Source: Pelobates cultripes (lineage: Eukaryota > Chordata > Amphibia > Anura > Pelobatidae). Taken from it: a stretch of DNA of 64,000 nucleotides. Below, piece by piece: positions 10,293 to 22,172 of this stretch. Made by a program: the position numbers and the translations under genes. Location of the stretch: assembly GCA_933207985.1 (NCBI GenBank), contig OW240916.1:86589851-86653850 (forward strand), read 5' to 3'. Under the pieces are notes generated by a model. That model did not search any database, was not told the origin of the DNA, and saw only the letters and a program-made list of their open reading frames with translations. Position 1 is the stretch's first letter. Each line of letters starts with the position of its first letter.

Positions 10293-12048
10293 TGTTGGAT
10301 CTTGTGGAAACATATATACTCACTCTCTGCCCTTTTTCCAATTTCATGACTGTTGGGATTAAACAATTAGTATTTTGTGCACAGATCATTCAGAACATGC
10401 TACATATTCCTTCCCTACTCTGTAGGATTGTGACATTAAGGTAAACAAGGGGCCATGGTGATCAACTGTGTCAGAAAGCTGTTACTTTAATGTTCCACTG
10501 ATCACATGGTGCCCTGATCGGTCGTACCACCATTCCTCCAGTCCCTGCGCACTCCTTTAGCTTTTCTGACTCCGACCTCTGTGCACACATCTCTTTTAAT
10601 GAGGCGACGCATGCGTACTGGCACCATGATGCCATGACACCAAATCCTATCGTTTTCACCGCCCCCTCATGTTTTGGTGGGCATAGTTATTGCAATAACG
10701 GTTGCAGCCTATAAAAAGTAGTTTGCCAAGTGCACAGTGTCCTGTTGTGGTTTCTTTAGTGTACCATTAGTGAGTGTATGTTATTCTTTTGTCTATTCTG
10801 GCGTTTGACTCAGCTTTTCTGTATTCTGACTTCCGTTGACCTTGGCTTGTTTTAACCTTCCTTTCTAATATTATATCACGCTTGTTCAGCCCGACCACTC
10901 TAATGACCAGTACATGTACCTTCTATTCTCTGTCCCACTCTTGTGGGTTCATATACTGCATGTTGGGTTATATATAACCATGACAAACTGATGCTCTTCA
11001 GGTCACCTCGAATGGCACTTGAGGTGCTTCCTTGTGAGGTCCTGCAATATGTACATGATTAACATTCGGTGTCTTCATGGTCACTAGAAAAAAAATTAGT
11101 GCATCTCTATGAGGAGCTGCTGACTGTAGGAAGCATTGGAATGACATACTGTAGGAAATAAAGGTGAGTAAAAACTATTTATTTTATTTAATTAAGGCGT
11201 GCCTTGCATCTAGATAGTTTGTATAATACACTAGTAGTTGTATGTAATGTTTGAGTGTTTCTTCAAGGTAAGACAGGCATTCCAAACTAACTTCACTGAG
11301 ATAAATTCTTATGAGGGTGGAGTGTTCCCTGAGTTGAAATATATATTTGAATATTTGACATTTATATTCTTTAAAACATTGCTTTGCAATACCTTAATAC
11401 AATTTCACAAATTAAGATCACACTCAACACCTATCTAAATGGTCGTTCGTTAACGCTGCAGTCCTTATACTTACTGTCTTTAAAATCGGAACCTTTCCTG
11501 CCTCTGTTTTAATGGTCATTGCCTGGTCAGTTGTCAAAAGTTGGTTTTGATTAGGTGAAACGTAAACAGATGGAGTTCAAAGGTGAAAGGAAGCAGAACA
11601 TTCCATACAAAATCTATTAAATCCCAGTTCACATATGGGATTTGCACATCATACTCTTCTAATTGACATGTTAAGGGTTCTGTTATAACTTTCTGTGTTA
11701 AATATTGTCAGCTTGCATGTGTGAAGCACATATCCTCTTTTTTTAATTTAATAAAATTACAGATTACAATAGAAACCAGAACATTGAAATGCACCTTGTT
11801 ACACATTGACGGCTGTCAATCAAACATTTGGTCCTTTTACTTCCTGATAGTTTAAATCCATGCAGCTAAATTCAAGTTTCAGACAGATTCTCAGAGCACC
11901 TGCCATGCAAGGAAAGGGGAGGAGAGCACTTGCAGTAGCTGCATATAGTAGATCATCAGCTATTGAAAGCCAAAATTTCATATACACCCAAAGAAAACAT
12001 ACAAAACAAATTTAATTTATTTATTATTTGTGGTACGGCAACTAAATA
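10293..12048. other. Unrecognised intronic sequence
   Basis: No exon, RNA gene or assignable repeat was recognised across this 1.75 kb. Confidence 0.35.
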
Positions 12049-12284
12049 GTTTTTTGAGTGTTCCTTTAAATGACAGGTAAGCGTACCCTCCTAAAACCAG
12101 TTAACTTGCTCTTTGTGGTTGTTCTACTAGGATGCTCTGACAATAATGTGCTCATCAGTTAGGATTATCCTGCTTGGTGGGAAGAATGTTACATATGTAG
12201 AAAATCCACAGACATATCAGAATGGCACACCTCATTTTAAATGGACGAAGAGGGACAATTTTATTTCAAGTTCTGTTCTGATAC

Positions 12285-12560
12285 ATTTTAGGTGACTTAC
12301 TAAAAACTATTTATTCAAATAAAATGAAATTTTAATAGAAAATAAAATAGTAATTTAGAACAAGAACAATGTATCTTATTTACAGAGACTGATTTGTAAA
12401 CACCATAATACATAATTAGTTTCAAGACACAATTTTGGGAGTACTAATGCTTTTTTGCTCTGACACACTCAGACACACCAACAATATGGAAACAGGGACA
12501 TTGGGATAGAAAAGAGGGATTTGAGCCCAAATTAGGGACTGTCCATCCTAAATAGGGGCA
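12285..12560 (-). repeat. Dispersed repeat family X, copy 1
   Basis: Landmarks such as AATGTATCTTATTTACAGAG, ACACACCAACAATATGGA and GGACTGTCCATCCTAAATAG recur at 58770-58985 (same orientation), 50150-50430 (inverted) and partly at 60720-60820. The copies are 70-80% alike by eye. The class is unknown. Confidence 0.55.
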
Positions 12561-12649
12561 CTTGGTAGATATGGAATGGTAGCGCTGAAGTACAAAAGCC
12601 CACTACAGCTACTGCCATTGCATCTATTGTTGTAAACTGCTAAACCCAG

Positions 12650-12870
12650 TAAAGGGGAATGCCACTTCCCATGGTTTTTAATACTATGCTTTATATTTTA
12701 CAAACTTTTTATATATATATATCTGGAAATTAAAATGAAATATAGAAATGTTTGTGTATATACTTTGGGTGAGAACCACCATCGTGGTTTCCTGTTAATC
12801 ATTGTTCTAAGCCCCAACATTTGCATCTGACAGTCAGCATAGAGAAAACCTAGAGAAATGAGGAGGAACA
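12650..12870. repeat. Dispersed repeat family Y, copy 1
   Basis: AAAGGGGAATGCCACTT, GTTTTTAATACTATGCTTT and GCATCTGACAGTCAGCATAG recur in order at 33830-34020. The family is not identified. Confidence 0.5.
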
Positions 12871-13017
12871 CAAACATTTGGGCTTATGTATAAAAGTGTA
12901 AAGAAATTTAGTCTACAGTACTAAAACTAGGACAGTCGTCATGGAAACCAGTGGAATCAGCAGGCACATTGCTTTATTGACTTCACCCCTTTTACATGTT
13001 TGAGCCACTTTTTAGAA

Positions 13018-13154
13018 CAGGCTTCCCCAAACTCTGGCCTTCCAGATGTTGCTGGACTACAACTCCCATTGTTCTATGAATGAAATAGATAGGGTGATAA
13101 TCATAGGAGTTGTAGTTCAGCAACATATGGAGGGACAGATTTTGGGTAAGCCTG
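13018..13154. mobile_element. hAT-type MITE (foldback)
   Basis: Terminal inverted repeats CAGGCTTCCCCAAA and TTTGGGTAAGCCTG bound a 137 base foldback containing the pair GGACTACAACTCCCAT and AGGAGTTGTAGTTCAG. The 8 base flanks TTTTAGAA and TTTTAGAC are an almost perfect hAT target duplication. Confidence 0.75.
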
Positions 13155-13584
13155 TTTTAGACACTTTTCAAACCTTTTAAACATTTCTGTTTTTCAATCT
13201 CCAGTGCAATATATGCCCTGGCTATGCCTGGGAAATTCTTAAATTTAATTTTCAAAGAAAAACAGAGTATTTTATATTAACATTATAGTTATAGGTGATT
13301 TTCAATATGTTTTTCAAGATCAGTGGAGCAATTAATCTGCCAAAACAAACCTGTCTTGAAATACCATTTGTCTGTAAAGGCTATAGCAACATTTGAACTG
13401 TTATTAAGTATACAAGTCTAGTCACAGTTCATATAACACGTCTCTTCTTTACATGTTCACGGTAAGGAATATTGCAGTTTAAAGATGATCCATTTTTAAT
13501 GCACCATATAGATGAAGTGTAAATAAAGATTTCATGCAGAATTTTTCTCTCATTACTTTTTTAATCTTTATTTTTCTGTTCCAG

Positions 13585-14145
13585 CAAAGCCAGTTAAACT
13601 CCTTTCTTTGGACTATAAAACGTGACCCTCCCTCATACTTCTTTGGCACTATTCATGTTCCTTATACAAGGGTTTGGGATTTTATCCCAGACAACTCAAA
13701 GAAAGCATTCCAACAGAGCAATATTGTCTACTTTGAGTTGGACTTGACAGACCCCTACACAATTTCTGCTCTGACCAGTTGCCAGATGTTGCCTCAGGGG
13801 GAAAACCTACAAAGTGTCCTTCCTAGGGACATTTATCGCAGACTGAAACGCCATTTAGAATACGTTAAACTCATGATGCCCTCTTGGATGACTCCAGATC
13901 AAAGGGGGAAGGGGCTTTATGCGGATTATTTATTCAATGCCATAGCTGGGAATTGGGAAAGAAAAAGACCTGTATGGGTAATGCTGATGGTGAATTCTTT
14001 GACTGAGATCGATATTAAGGCAAGAGGGGTCCCAGTGTTGGATTTATACCTTGCTCAGAAAGCTGAGCGTCTCAAGAAAAGAACAGGAGCAGTAGAAAAA
14101 GTGGAAGAGCAATGTCATCCGTTGAATGGGTTGAACTTCTCCCAG
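13585..14145 (+). CDS. trabd2a: trabd2a coding exon 2 (TIKI catalytic domain, first part)
   Basis: 561 bases, 187 codons, open throughout. The acceptor is the pyrimidine tract ending in ccag at 13584 and the donor is CAG|gtaagg after 14145; both borders are phase 0. The exon begins [12 protein letters not shown] and carries the first GX2H motif, GTIH, followed by VPYTRVWDF. Downstream is the conserved acidic stretch [15 protein letters not shown]2H histidines and a conserved glutamate are the presumed metal-binding and catalytic residues in this family. The exon also holds the helical core ([20 protein letters not shown]) and conserved cysteines in SCQML and EEQCHP. It ends in LNFSQ, a possible N-glycosylation site. 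The open frame runs 17 codons upstream into the intron to an ATG at 13534, but that stretch is the pyrimidine tract and I do not include it. No stops or frameshifts, so the gene looks functional here. Confidence 0.95.
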
Positions 14146-14269
14146 GTAAGGTCATTGGAATAATTAAGATGTTACTGCATGTCTAATAGTATACTAGTTC
14201 TTATTTTAATTTATTTTATTGATGAAGAACACATGCATATATTCTCTTAACCCCCAACAATAAAAAAAA

Positions 14270-14289
14270 AATATATATATATATATATT
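14270..14289. repeat. (AT)n microsatellite
   Basis: An uninterrupted AT run following an A-run in the intron after exon 2. Confidence 0.9.
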
Positions 14290-14688
14290 GCCCACATTGT
14301 CGCCATGCCAACATAAACTTTGGCCTACATCAAATGCCTATGAGCAAAACCTGAAATTTGGCAATGTGCATACCTGGGTGCTTTTGGAACACGGCAGATC
14401 ATTCTATAAGCTATGATGTTATCTGGTACAAAAGCACTCAGTATCTCCATAGTGTAAATATACTATGCTTTCTCATATGCTTTGCTAAATGGTGGGGCAA
14501 GACCCTAGATTTTATAACATGGTACATCACTGACACTATCAAGAATAAATAAGCAAGATGCATGATATACACTTAACTTACAATAATCAGGATATGGTTT
14601 ATCCGAAATATGTTTTTTTTTAAATTTCATATTCAGTTTGTTTTGGTATACAATAAGATATGTCTGTGATATATTTCCTAAATAATAA

Positions 14689-14691
14689 ATA

Positions 14692-14733
<42 letters not shown>
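14689..14733. repeat. (TA)n microsatellite
   Basis: About 45 bases of TA with one ACAT interruption. Confidence 0.9.
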
Positions 14734-15364
14734 ACAATAGAAATATTTGCAAGTGGTTGCAATTGATTTGGCTAGCTGTAGTTCGTGAACCATTTTCCAA
14801 AAAGTATGATTGTATCCACTGATATTTTCACTCAAAAAGTTATGTAAGAGCCATCTTCTAAAACGAGAAATATTAACCTTATGGATTTCTTAACTAAGGA
14901 AGTCCATGGTAAATATGCTGTGTTTAGCACTGAATAAATACGTATATGGTTATGCCACATTATTGAATCTACATTTTTATTAAACTACAACATTGTAAGA
15001 TTATTACAATAGAGAGAGAGATTTAAGCTGAGCTCAAGAATATTAATGTATTGATTTTCAAAATTAGACATGATGAAGACTTTAGGTAATTTGAGTTATT
15101 TATTGGAATTTTGGTCAGCTGTACTTTTCACAGAATCCCCTGCTTAGTAATTTCTAATTAAATTCCAGGGCCAGCTTCCATGTATGAGCAGAGCAGCTAT
15201 AAATTACATTTCAGCCATTGAAAAATAATCATGAAAATCGCATACGACAATCACTTCATGCCTTTCATAATTGTGCTAGTTATTAATAGTTGATAAAAAC
15301 AGATTCTATAGATAATAGCGAAAGAGCCACAAATAGCATCATTCTTGGAAATTCATTAACACGG

Positions 15365-15690
15365 CTGCAATCAGGGCATGATATGTTCAGGGGCTAGGAC
15401 CAACCAGAGGGATAGAAATATGTCTCCAAACCAGACCACATTAATGAGTCGCACTGTCCAGGCTCCTGAAGAGGTCAGACAAGCTCACTATCTCCTCATG
15501 TAACAGTGATGAGCATGGAGGAAGTGATTTTATGTCACTTCCTCCCAGAGAACACAAAGAGCCGTGTGAGAAGAGGAGTTTTCAGCCTGCTGCAGGGGGC
15601 TCCCACTGAACCCCAGGGAAGCCACCTTTCTACAGCAAAAAATGTATGAATATAAGAGGAAGGCATAACCTTTTAAGGACGGGGGCAATT
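15365..15690. repeat. GC-rich repeat with GGAGGAAGTGA hairpin, copy 1
   Basis: The pair GGAGGAAGTGA and TCACTTCCTCC forms a hairpin near 15515-15548 and is followed by CTGAACCCCAGGGAAG. The same order is seen in the GC-rich block at 16350-16760. The family is not identified. Confidence 0.5.
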
Positions 15691-16349
15691 GCCCAACATT
15701 GTCCAAATGTGTGTTGTGTTTGTTCCATCATAATTTAAAGGTTTCTTTTTTTTTTTTAAATAATTCTTTATTTTTATAGTGCACGTGATAACAAACAAGC
15801 TTGCGATACCACAATAGTAATAGAAAGTGAAGTAAAACAATTGTAGGAGAAACATTGGTATGGTATCAGAGACATTGGCACTTGTTTTTTTGTATGGATT
15901 CGTGAACACAATAGGAACAGTGGTTAATGTCATGAAAGAAAAACATTATAAACAATAACATGGCAACGGATAAAACTGTAAATTTTCGGTATTATACTTG
16001 GCTTAATTCGGTGAATGGAAAACAGGAATGGTACATACTTTGTGTGACATGGTTCTACGCTTCAGTGGCACAGGGCGAGAAAGTATGACCTAGGACAGGT
16101 GTTGTCTGTTATGCCTAGGTGTAAAACTGACATGCTACGCCCAGAGAGAAAATGTACTGTTGGCTTATCTGAGCTAACCAAATAGTTGTAGGAGCTTATG
16201 TGTGTGAAGCTGGGCCTTGGAAGGGATAACTCACATTGTCATCTTGACCGCTAGGAGGCAGTTCCAGGTGCAAAACATTAATTAACTTGATATAGGCTAC
16301 TGTAGAAAACAACATATATAACGTAGGGTTATCTGAACGTGACTTTTAC

Positions 16350-16760
16350 TGGCAGTTGTTAACTCCATCCAGTGGTAGAACTACCGCGGTCGCAGGAGTT
16401 GCAGCGGCGACCAGACCCGTCACTCCAGGGGGCCCGGCTGCCCTGCAGACCCCTGCGACTGCGGGTCCCACTGGCTTAATAATGCGTCCCCGACCTGCAT
16501 GGTGTAACAACCGGGGCCTCATTGAAGGGGCCCATGGGGTGGCCCGGTCAGCGCTGATGTCAGACGCTGGGAGGAAGTGACTGCCCCGGTCACTTCCTCC
16601 CAGCAACCATTGGGAGCCGAGCCGGAGGAAGGAGAGGAAGGAGTCAGAGTGGGAACTCTGACTCCCATCAGGCTGAGCAGCTGGACCCCAGGGAAAGGTA
16701 TGTGTGTCTGTATGAATCTTTGTATGTGTGTGTGTATGTCTGTCTGTGCGTCTGTGGTGC
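16350..16760. repeat. GC-rich repeat with GGAGGAAGTGA hairpin, copy 2 (nested in LINE)
   Basis: Strongly GC-rich, with the perfect stem GGGAGGAAGTGAC and TCACTTCCTCCC (about 16569-16602) and GGACCCCAGGGAAAGG. It ends in a TGTG/TCTG-rich simple repeat. It is related to 15365-15690. Confidence 0.55.
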
Positions 16761-16799
16761 CCCTGGTGATTTAGGTAGGCGAAAGAGACCATCAGAGGA

Positions 16800-17192
16800 T
16801 ATTTTTTTAGCCTGCTCTGGCAGTAGTAGCGAGGCGACCAGTCGTCTTGTGTAGTGGGGGGGTTCTTCCACAGTTATAGTTTCGGGTATGCCCCTTCTCT
16901 TTAACCCCTTAAGGATCAAACTTCTGGAATAAAAGGGAATCATGACATGTCACACCTGTCATGTGTCCTTAAGGGGTTAAATTGTTGCATCTTGGGCATT
17001 TTGGGTAGTTTAAATGGATTCCTTTATGTCAGACCCATCATGCTTTAGGTCGATAATATCCTCCTCTGAGGCTCGAACCCTGTCTGTGTTCATTTGTACC
17101 TCGGCCCTAACCAGCTCTACATCAGCTGCTAGTAGTTTTTTAATGTCTGTTAGTAAGTTGGCAATGTCTTGTTTTGTGGCCAGATTTTCCAC
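16800..17192 (-). pseudogene. Decayed LINE ORF1 fragment
   Basis: The minus-strand frame at 17010-17192 encodes a coiled-coil-like start (MENLATKQDIANLLTDIKKL, with EVQMNTDRV). After the MITE at 16901-16980 the frame picks up an RRM entry with RRGIPETITVEEPPHYTRRL, close to the first LINE's TVVAEELPHYVRRLL. The MITE breaks the frame. Confidence 0.65.
16901..16980. mobile_element. Short piggyBac-like MITE
   Basis: TTAA flanks at 16901-16904 and 16977-16980 bound 72 bases whose inverted ends are CCCCTTAAGGA and TCCTTAAGGGG. It lies inside the ORF1 remnant of the LINE. TTAA target and C-rich ends fit piggyBac-type MITEs common in frogs. Confidence 0.7.
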
Positions 17193-17814
17193 AGTACCGC
17201 CATATTGGGATGGGCCTGTCGCTGGAGCAGAGCCCCGATATCCTGTGTGTCGCTGGGTGGGTTTTTTGCAACCTCCTCCCCATTTAAGTCGGCAGGGCCG
17301 TCGTATCTCCGGGGTCAGACTCCCAGTTCAGCAGATGAGAGCGGCCCTGTGAGCCACTCGAAGTCATGGCGTGTGGGCGGTTGGTGGGCTGCTGGCCTCC
17401 ACTTCAGACATTTCTGGGGTCAAAAAGAATGGCATGTGTCGGTGCTGGAGAGGTTCAGAAGGTAAGTGCCCATGTTTTTCCCGCCCGATGGGTAAGTTTG
17501 AGGTATTTATCGGATTTTTACAGTGCTCTCCTGGAGCTGCGAGAAATGGCGTCCGCTCTGTCTCGAGGTGAAGCCCCGCCCCCTAAAGGTTTCTTTTTTA
17601 AGTGTTTATTTATTATTATTATTTTTATAGGACAGAAATTATACTTTCTTTTAGTATCCCATATGTATACCTAGCACAACATTAACTATTAATAAAATGT
17701 AAAAAATTGTGGGGAAAAAAGGTTTGCTTGTAATATTTTTTACACAGTAAAACTAGGTAAAAATAACTCATATATGTGTCATATGTCTAGGATCTATATT
17801 AATTTTTGGTAGCA

Positions 17815-17935
17815 TCACACTAAACCTATACCAACTCTACCCCTAACTGTTCACCAACCTGGCCCTAACATTATCCCTAACACAGCAATAACCATTACCC
17901 TACACTAACACTAATCCTAACCCTAACTCAGAGGG
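17815..17935 (+). repeat. Degenerate CCCTAA-like (telomere-like) stretch
   Basis: Many CCCTAAC, CCTAACAC and CTAACCCTAAC words occur without a strict array. It resembles a decayed interstitial telomeric or other C-rich simple repeat. Confidence 0.45.
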
Positions 17936-18161
17936 ATTTCAAGGGCTTTGTAAGCACCCTTTACTTTCTGATTGCAGCATGCGAAAAAGATCTCCCTCTC
18001 ATAATGCAACTCCTACATGGTGTCCTTGCCAATCATTCTATCATCAATGATGGGCAACTGGCAAAGCCTAGTACCAAACATAGTTGGCAGAAGGGCATGC
18101 AGGAAGACCATCTCATGGTTTTTTCAGACCCTGGGGTTCCCAATCTAAAACCTGTGGTGAT

Positions 18162-18270
18162 TTAAAAGGAACACTATAGCATCAGGAATACAAACATGTA
18201 TTCCTGATCCTATAGTTTTCAAATCGCCATTTAGGTAGCAGGCTCCCCTCTTCTGCCTTTAAAGATGATT
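18162..18270 (+). mobile_element. T2-type MITE, left end only
   Basis: TTAAAAGGAACACTATAGCA is followed by the hairpin CAGGAATACA to TGTATTCCTG. No matching right end was found. Confidence 0.5.
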
Positions 18271-18755
18271 TTAGGAACATTATTTCCATCATCGCGCTGG
18301 TCTCGCCACGGCTGGTTCCACAACCTTAGCTGAGATGATCAAATTTTACAATCTCAGGCAAATTGGGAGGCTACGGCACAAGTGCGACAAATCACCACGC
18401 TGCACCAGTCAGCATTTTCTCAGAGATGCATTGGATTAATGTACACTTTGCAAGCTACATACAACTCATCTACCAGGAACAACTGAAAAGGGTCTCAACT
18501 GAGAGAGGGGAACTGTTCGCACCAAAACTAAAGGATGTTCCATGACAATCAGATGACCTTAAAAACAGTATGTAGAGGGTAGCATGGAACTTCTTAATGT
18601 CCTAATGAGTGTCCAGTAGAATGGCTCCTTGTATGTATATATCAGGGAATATGTATGAGTTTGCAGGTCTACACATATCTAGAGCTGTATGCCAAGGAGC
18701 CCCACACAAAAAGGTTCTGAAGAAGCCCCACAGTATGTGATGGCAGTTCAAACCA

Positions 18756-19234
18756 TTAAAGGGACACCGTAGGCACTGTATCTGCTTCATCTCATTAAAC
18801 TGGTTATAGTGTCTGGAGTCCCCTGGTACCATAATTTCTTTCAGCATTAAACAGTTTTTAATGTTGTAATGTTTTAATGCTAAACAAGAGTCCACGGCAG
18901 TCTATCCTCTCTGTGCTGCTTTGGCTAATAAGGAAGTATTACCCTGAGAGGCAATGGGCAGCTGTGATTGGCTGAGTGTGTCAGCTGACTGCTTTTAACC
19001 TGTCAGAGCTCCAACTGATGGTATGAATGGGTATGACAACAAGGAAGTGTGTAATCTCTGCCTTAGCTACACATACAGAAGGGGCCGGACTGTGGGTGGC
19101 CAGGGACTCTTATTTTGTTGTATATTGCACAAACATGGTGCAACACTGAATGGAGGGACAGTGCCAGGCCACTCCAGGCACTATAACCAATTCAAAGAGA
19201 CAAAGTGGTTATAGTGACTACAGTGTCCCTTTAA
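18756..19234. mobile_element. T2-type MITE, complete
   Basis: TTAA flanks at 18756-18759 and 19231-19234; ends TTAAAGGGACACCGTAGGCA and CTACAGTGTCCCTTTAA. Inner repeats CTCATTAAACTGGTTATAGT and GACAAAGTGGTTATAGTG strengthen the foldback. Confidence 0.85.
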
Positions 19235-21749
19235 TGAAGCTTTTTGTAGAAAGCTGTTAGAAATCATGTTGCTGATTCTGTTAATTTGCAGAATATATTA
19301 ATTTGTTTCCTCTACTAATAGTGAGTGTTGAACTCCATTTATCATAAAACCCTGCATTACAGGATGGTCACAATTAAAAGTACATTTCAGCCACATAGAT
19401 TTGCTGAAAATTTCAGACTTTTTTTTCATGTATAATTTTTATTGATATTTTTATGGAAAATACAATAAAGACATTGAAATATAAAGGCTTATATTTTTTA
19501 ATATCAGTTTTCCCATCTGGTTTTAATGAATTATAAAAGTACAGTATTGCATTAACAAAATGTAATGGGTCAACTTCAACCTAGAGCTATCTTTTAAAAA
19601 TAATAGCTTGTACTTTGGCTGGAACAAAAATAGTTGTAGGAATTTTTTTTTTACAAAAATAATATAAATAATGCAGTTCTCCCTTTCTAGAGGGCATTAT
19701 GAATAAGGTACAGTATGAAAAAGTCTTAGTTTAAAAATTGAAACAAGATACCAGAATTCTGGTACTATACAGAGGTAAGAATAATCAACAAATATAATTT
19801 TGATTCATCATTTTCATCATCTGAGCGATATATTTTTTTATGGGAAATATAATGTTACATGGAATAAGAAAGCACCCAGGTGCTAGGGTTTATGGCATTT
19901 CTCTGATGATAGATTTTGCTGTCAGTATTCATCATTCAACACAAATATCAAGCTTGAGAACTTATTTCAGTATGTGTGGGTAAAAGTCACTTTGATATTC
20001 TGCAACAAATTGACTATAATTCGAGATTTAGATCGATAAATGGCTTGCTTGTTAAAATGTTAAAAAGTTTTATTTAAATTGCAAAACAGTTGATATCTCT
20101 AATAAAGTCATATAATTCAAATTACAATCTGTTTAACAAATTTAGGAAAAAAAAGTACATTTGGTTTTGCTCAATGGGCACTTTGATCACCAAAGCCACA
20201 AATATTTTTTTGATAAATAATATTGTAATTTCCTATCTATTTTTTCATGATTTGAGATGTTTGACCTGCGGAGCATGAGGTCCAAGATCTGTGCAGAATT
20301 AGTTTTACATGAATCCACTGGTACAAATGACAACTGGCATATGATGTGAATATGTTGAGCACTATGTGAATACTTTCCAACACCTCCAGGGACACAATAT
20401 ATATTCATCAAATACTGGCAGCCTAGTCGGGCCCATATACTGCGGTCTACACAGGCAATATCTCATTGGGCCAGTCAGCCCTAGAAAACATTTAGACTGT
20501 GGTCATTGCTGAGTTTGCTGCCTTCTGTATTCTGCCAACAGACATGCCAAACAATTTCCCACTGTTTTAATTTGGAGAAGATTGTTTTGAGGCTGTAGCC
20601 CACAACCCTTGTGTGCTCGTTGTCTGGAGAAAAATAACCCCCTTGCCTCACGGATCTCAACTAGATCCTGGTTTGAGCTGACATGCCTGATGAGCTCCAG
20701 AAAACCATGAATTCACTGTAAATACACAAATGCAACTTTATTTCTCAAAACACACTTTAATAATCCCTTCTCTATTTACTGAACTGGGAAAAGGCAGATT
20801 ACATCCATTCTAAATTGTACCTTTAAGAAAAGAACAGGGGTCAACATTTGCTACTTCTTCCAAATGTCTACATTCCTGTATAGTCTTGTCGGAACAGAAG
20901 TGCTGCTTTTTCTTCAAATACCTGGCAATATGACGATTCATAGGTATTATACCTTGTGCCCGAGGATTAAAAAAAATCTTTCAAAAAGCTAAAAAGATGA
21001 GGTTTTATCTAAGTCACGTTGATTTTTTTTCTACCCTGTGCTTGTCTAGTTTATCAGCTTTTTGAAAAATTGAGACACTCTATCTACTGATTAAACTTAG
21101 CAAGGAAAATTAGAGCTCAATTATATTTATGGTGTGTACCCCACCCATTTCATTACAGGCAACTAAATAAAATGCAACAAAGATTTGCAGGACATGTTTT
21201 TCAAAAGTTCTCCAATTTTAATTGGAAGTTGTGTGGCAGTGTATGCAGAGCTCCTGTTTGAAATCGAGACTGTGCTTAACAAGGTAGATTGGATTATAGA
21301 ATTTTAATGATACATCCCCTTTAATAAATAATGCAAATTCTAAGATGCTTGAGAGGCCAACAATTCAAATGAGCACATCAAAGGATCTCAAGGGTTGGGT
21401 ATTCAACTGTATCACCAGAGCAACTGGCTAAGTCTGAGATGGCTAATAGAGGAACTCTACTACTGTCTGTAGACCATTGCTTGATTGAAGTACATCTGCT
21501 CCAGAGCAAGTACTCACAGAGTTATTTGCTAAAGTGAGAATTGTTGGGAATTTATTGTGAATTTATAGTGAATTTTAAATTGAAGGTAGATATAGTAGAA
21601 CTGGAAACATGGGTGACTTGGAGATTTTTTTTCCAGTTTGGCTATTGTGATCTTAAATTCACTTTGAATTCCCAGCAGTTCTCATTTTAGTAAATTACTC
21701 TGCCAGTGTCCAATTTATTGTAGTTGTGAATATTTTTCAATCTAAAAAA
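19235..21749. other. Unrecognised AT-rich intronic sequence
   Basis: No exon or assignable repeat was recognised. The T-rich block at 19418-19500 may be an old LINE tail, but no duplication supports it. Confidence 0.35.
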
Positions 21750-22118
21750 GGTTCTGTGAAAAAGTAATTGTTTCTTTAGTTACTCCAATCGCCCCGTTAA
21801 CCTAATTGAATTGATAAATTAAAGCAGATGCAGCCAGGCTTGATGACTGTATGCCCAGTTGAATCTAAACATGACATAGATAGAACCTTAAAAATCATTC
21901 TGAAACAGGCTACAAAGTTAACAAACAGCACATTATGCCACAAACAAAAGAAATTCCAGAAGATATGAGGAAAATATATTCAGATGTATCTGTGTGGAAA
22001 GGATTAAAAAGTAAAAAAAATCCCATAAAGACTCGTGAGAGCCATAATCTGCAAATGGAGATAACTTTATACACCAGTGAATCTTCCCAGGTGTAGCTGG
22101 CCTAAAGATAGTCATCCA

Positions 22119-22164
22119 AGGGCATATAGATGACTCATCTAGGGCATATAGATGACTCATCTAG
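22119..22164 (+). repeat. Tandem duplication of a 24-base unit
   Basis: GGGCATATAGATGACTCATC occurs twice back to back inside the old Tc1 fragment. The family sequence normally has it once, so this is a local duplication. Confidence 0.75.
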
Positions 22165-22172
22165 GAAGTCAC

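Larger units (their letters stand above)
15752..17583 (-). mobile_element. Second ORF1-only L1/Tx1-type LINE, antisense
   Basis: It is flanked by the 16 base duplication TAAAGGTTTCTTTTTT (15736-15751 and 17584-17599). On the minus strand the 5' end is GGGGGCGGGGCTTCACC and the 3' end has AATAAAGAATTATTT and an A-run. That is the same design and size as the 5345-7210 copy, but the target is independent. Decayed ORF1 is at 16800-17190; no ORF2 is seen. Two other repeats are nested inside, at 16350-16760 and 16901-16980. Confidence 0.8.

Noticed and set aside
1..13584. Search for trabd2a exon 1 with a signal peptide
   Set aside because: No ATG followed by a hydrophobic leader and a good donor could be distinguished from chance frames in this interval.
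16346..16792. 148-residue minus-strand and several plus-strand frames with alanine and proline runs
   Set aside because: They fall in a GC-rich repeat nested in a LINE, and the histidine-threonine run comes from a TGTG simple repeat.
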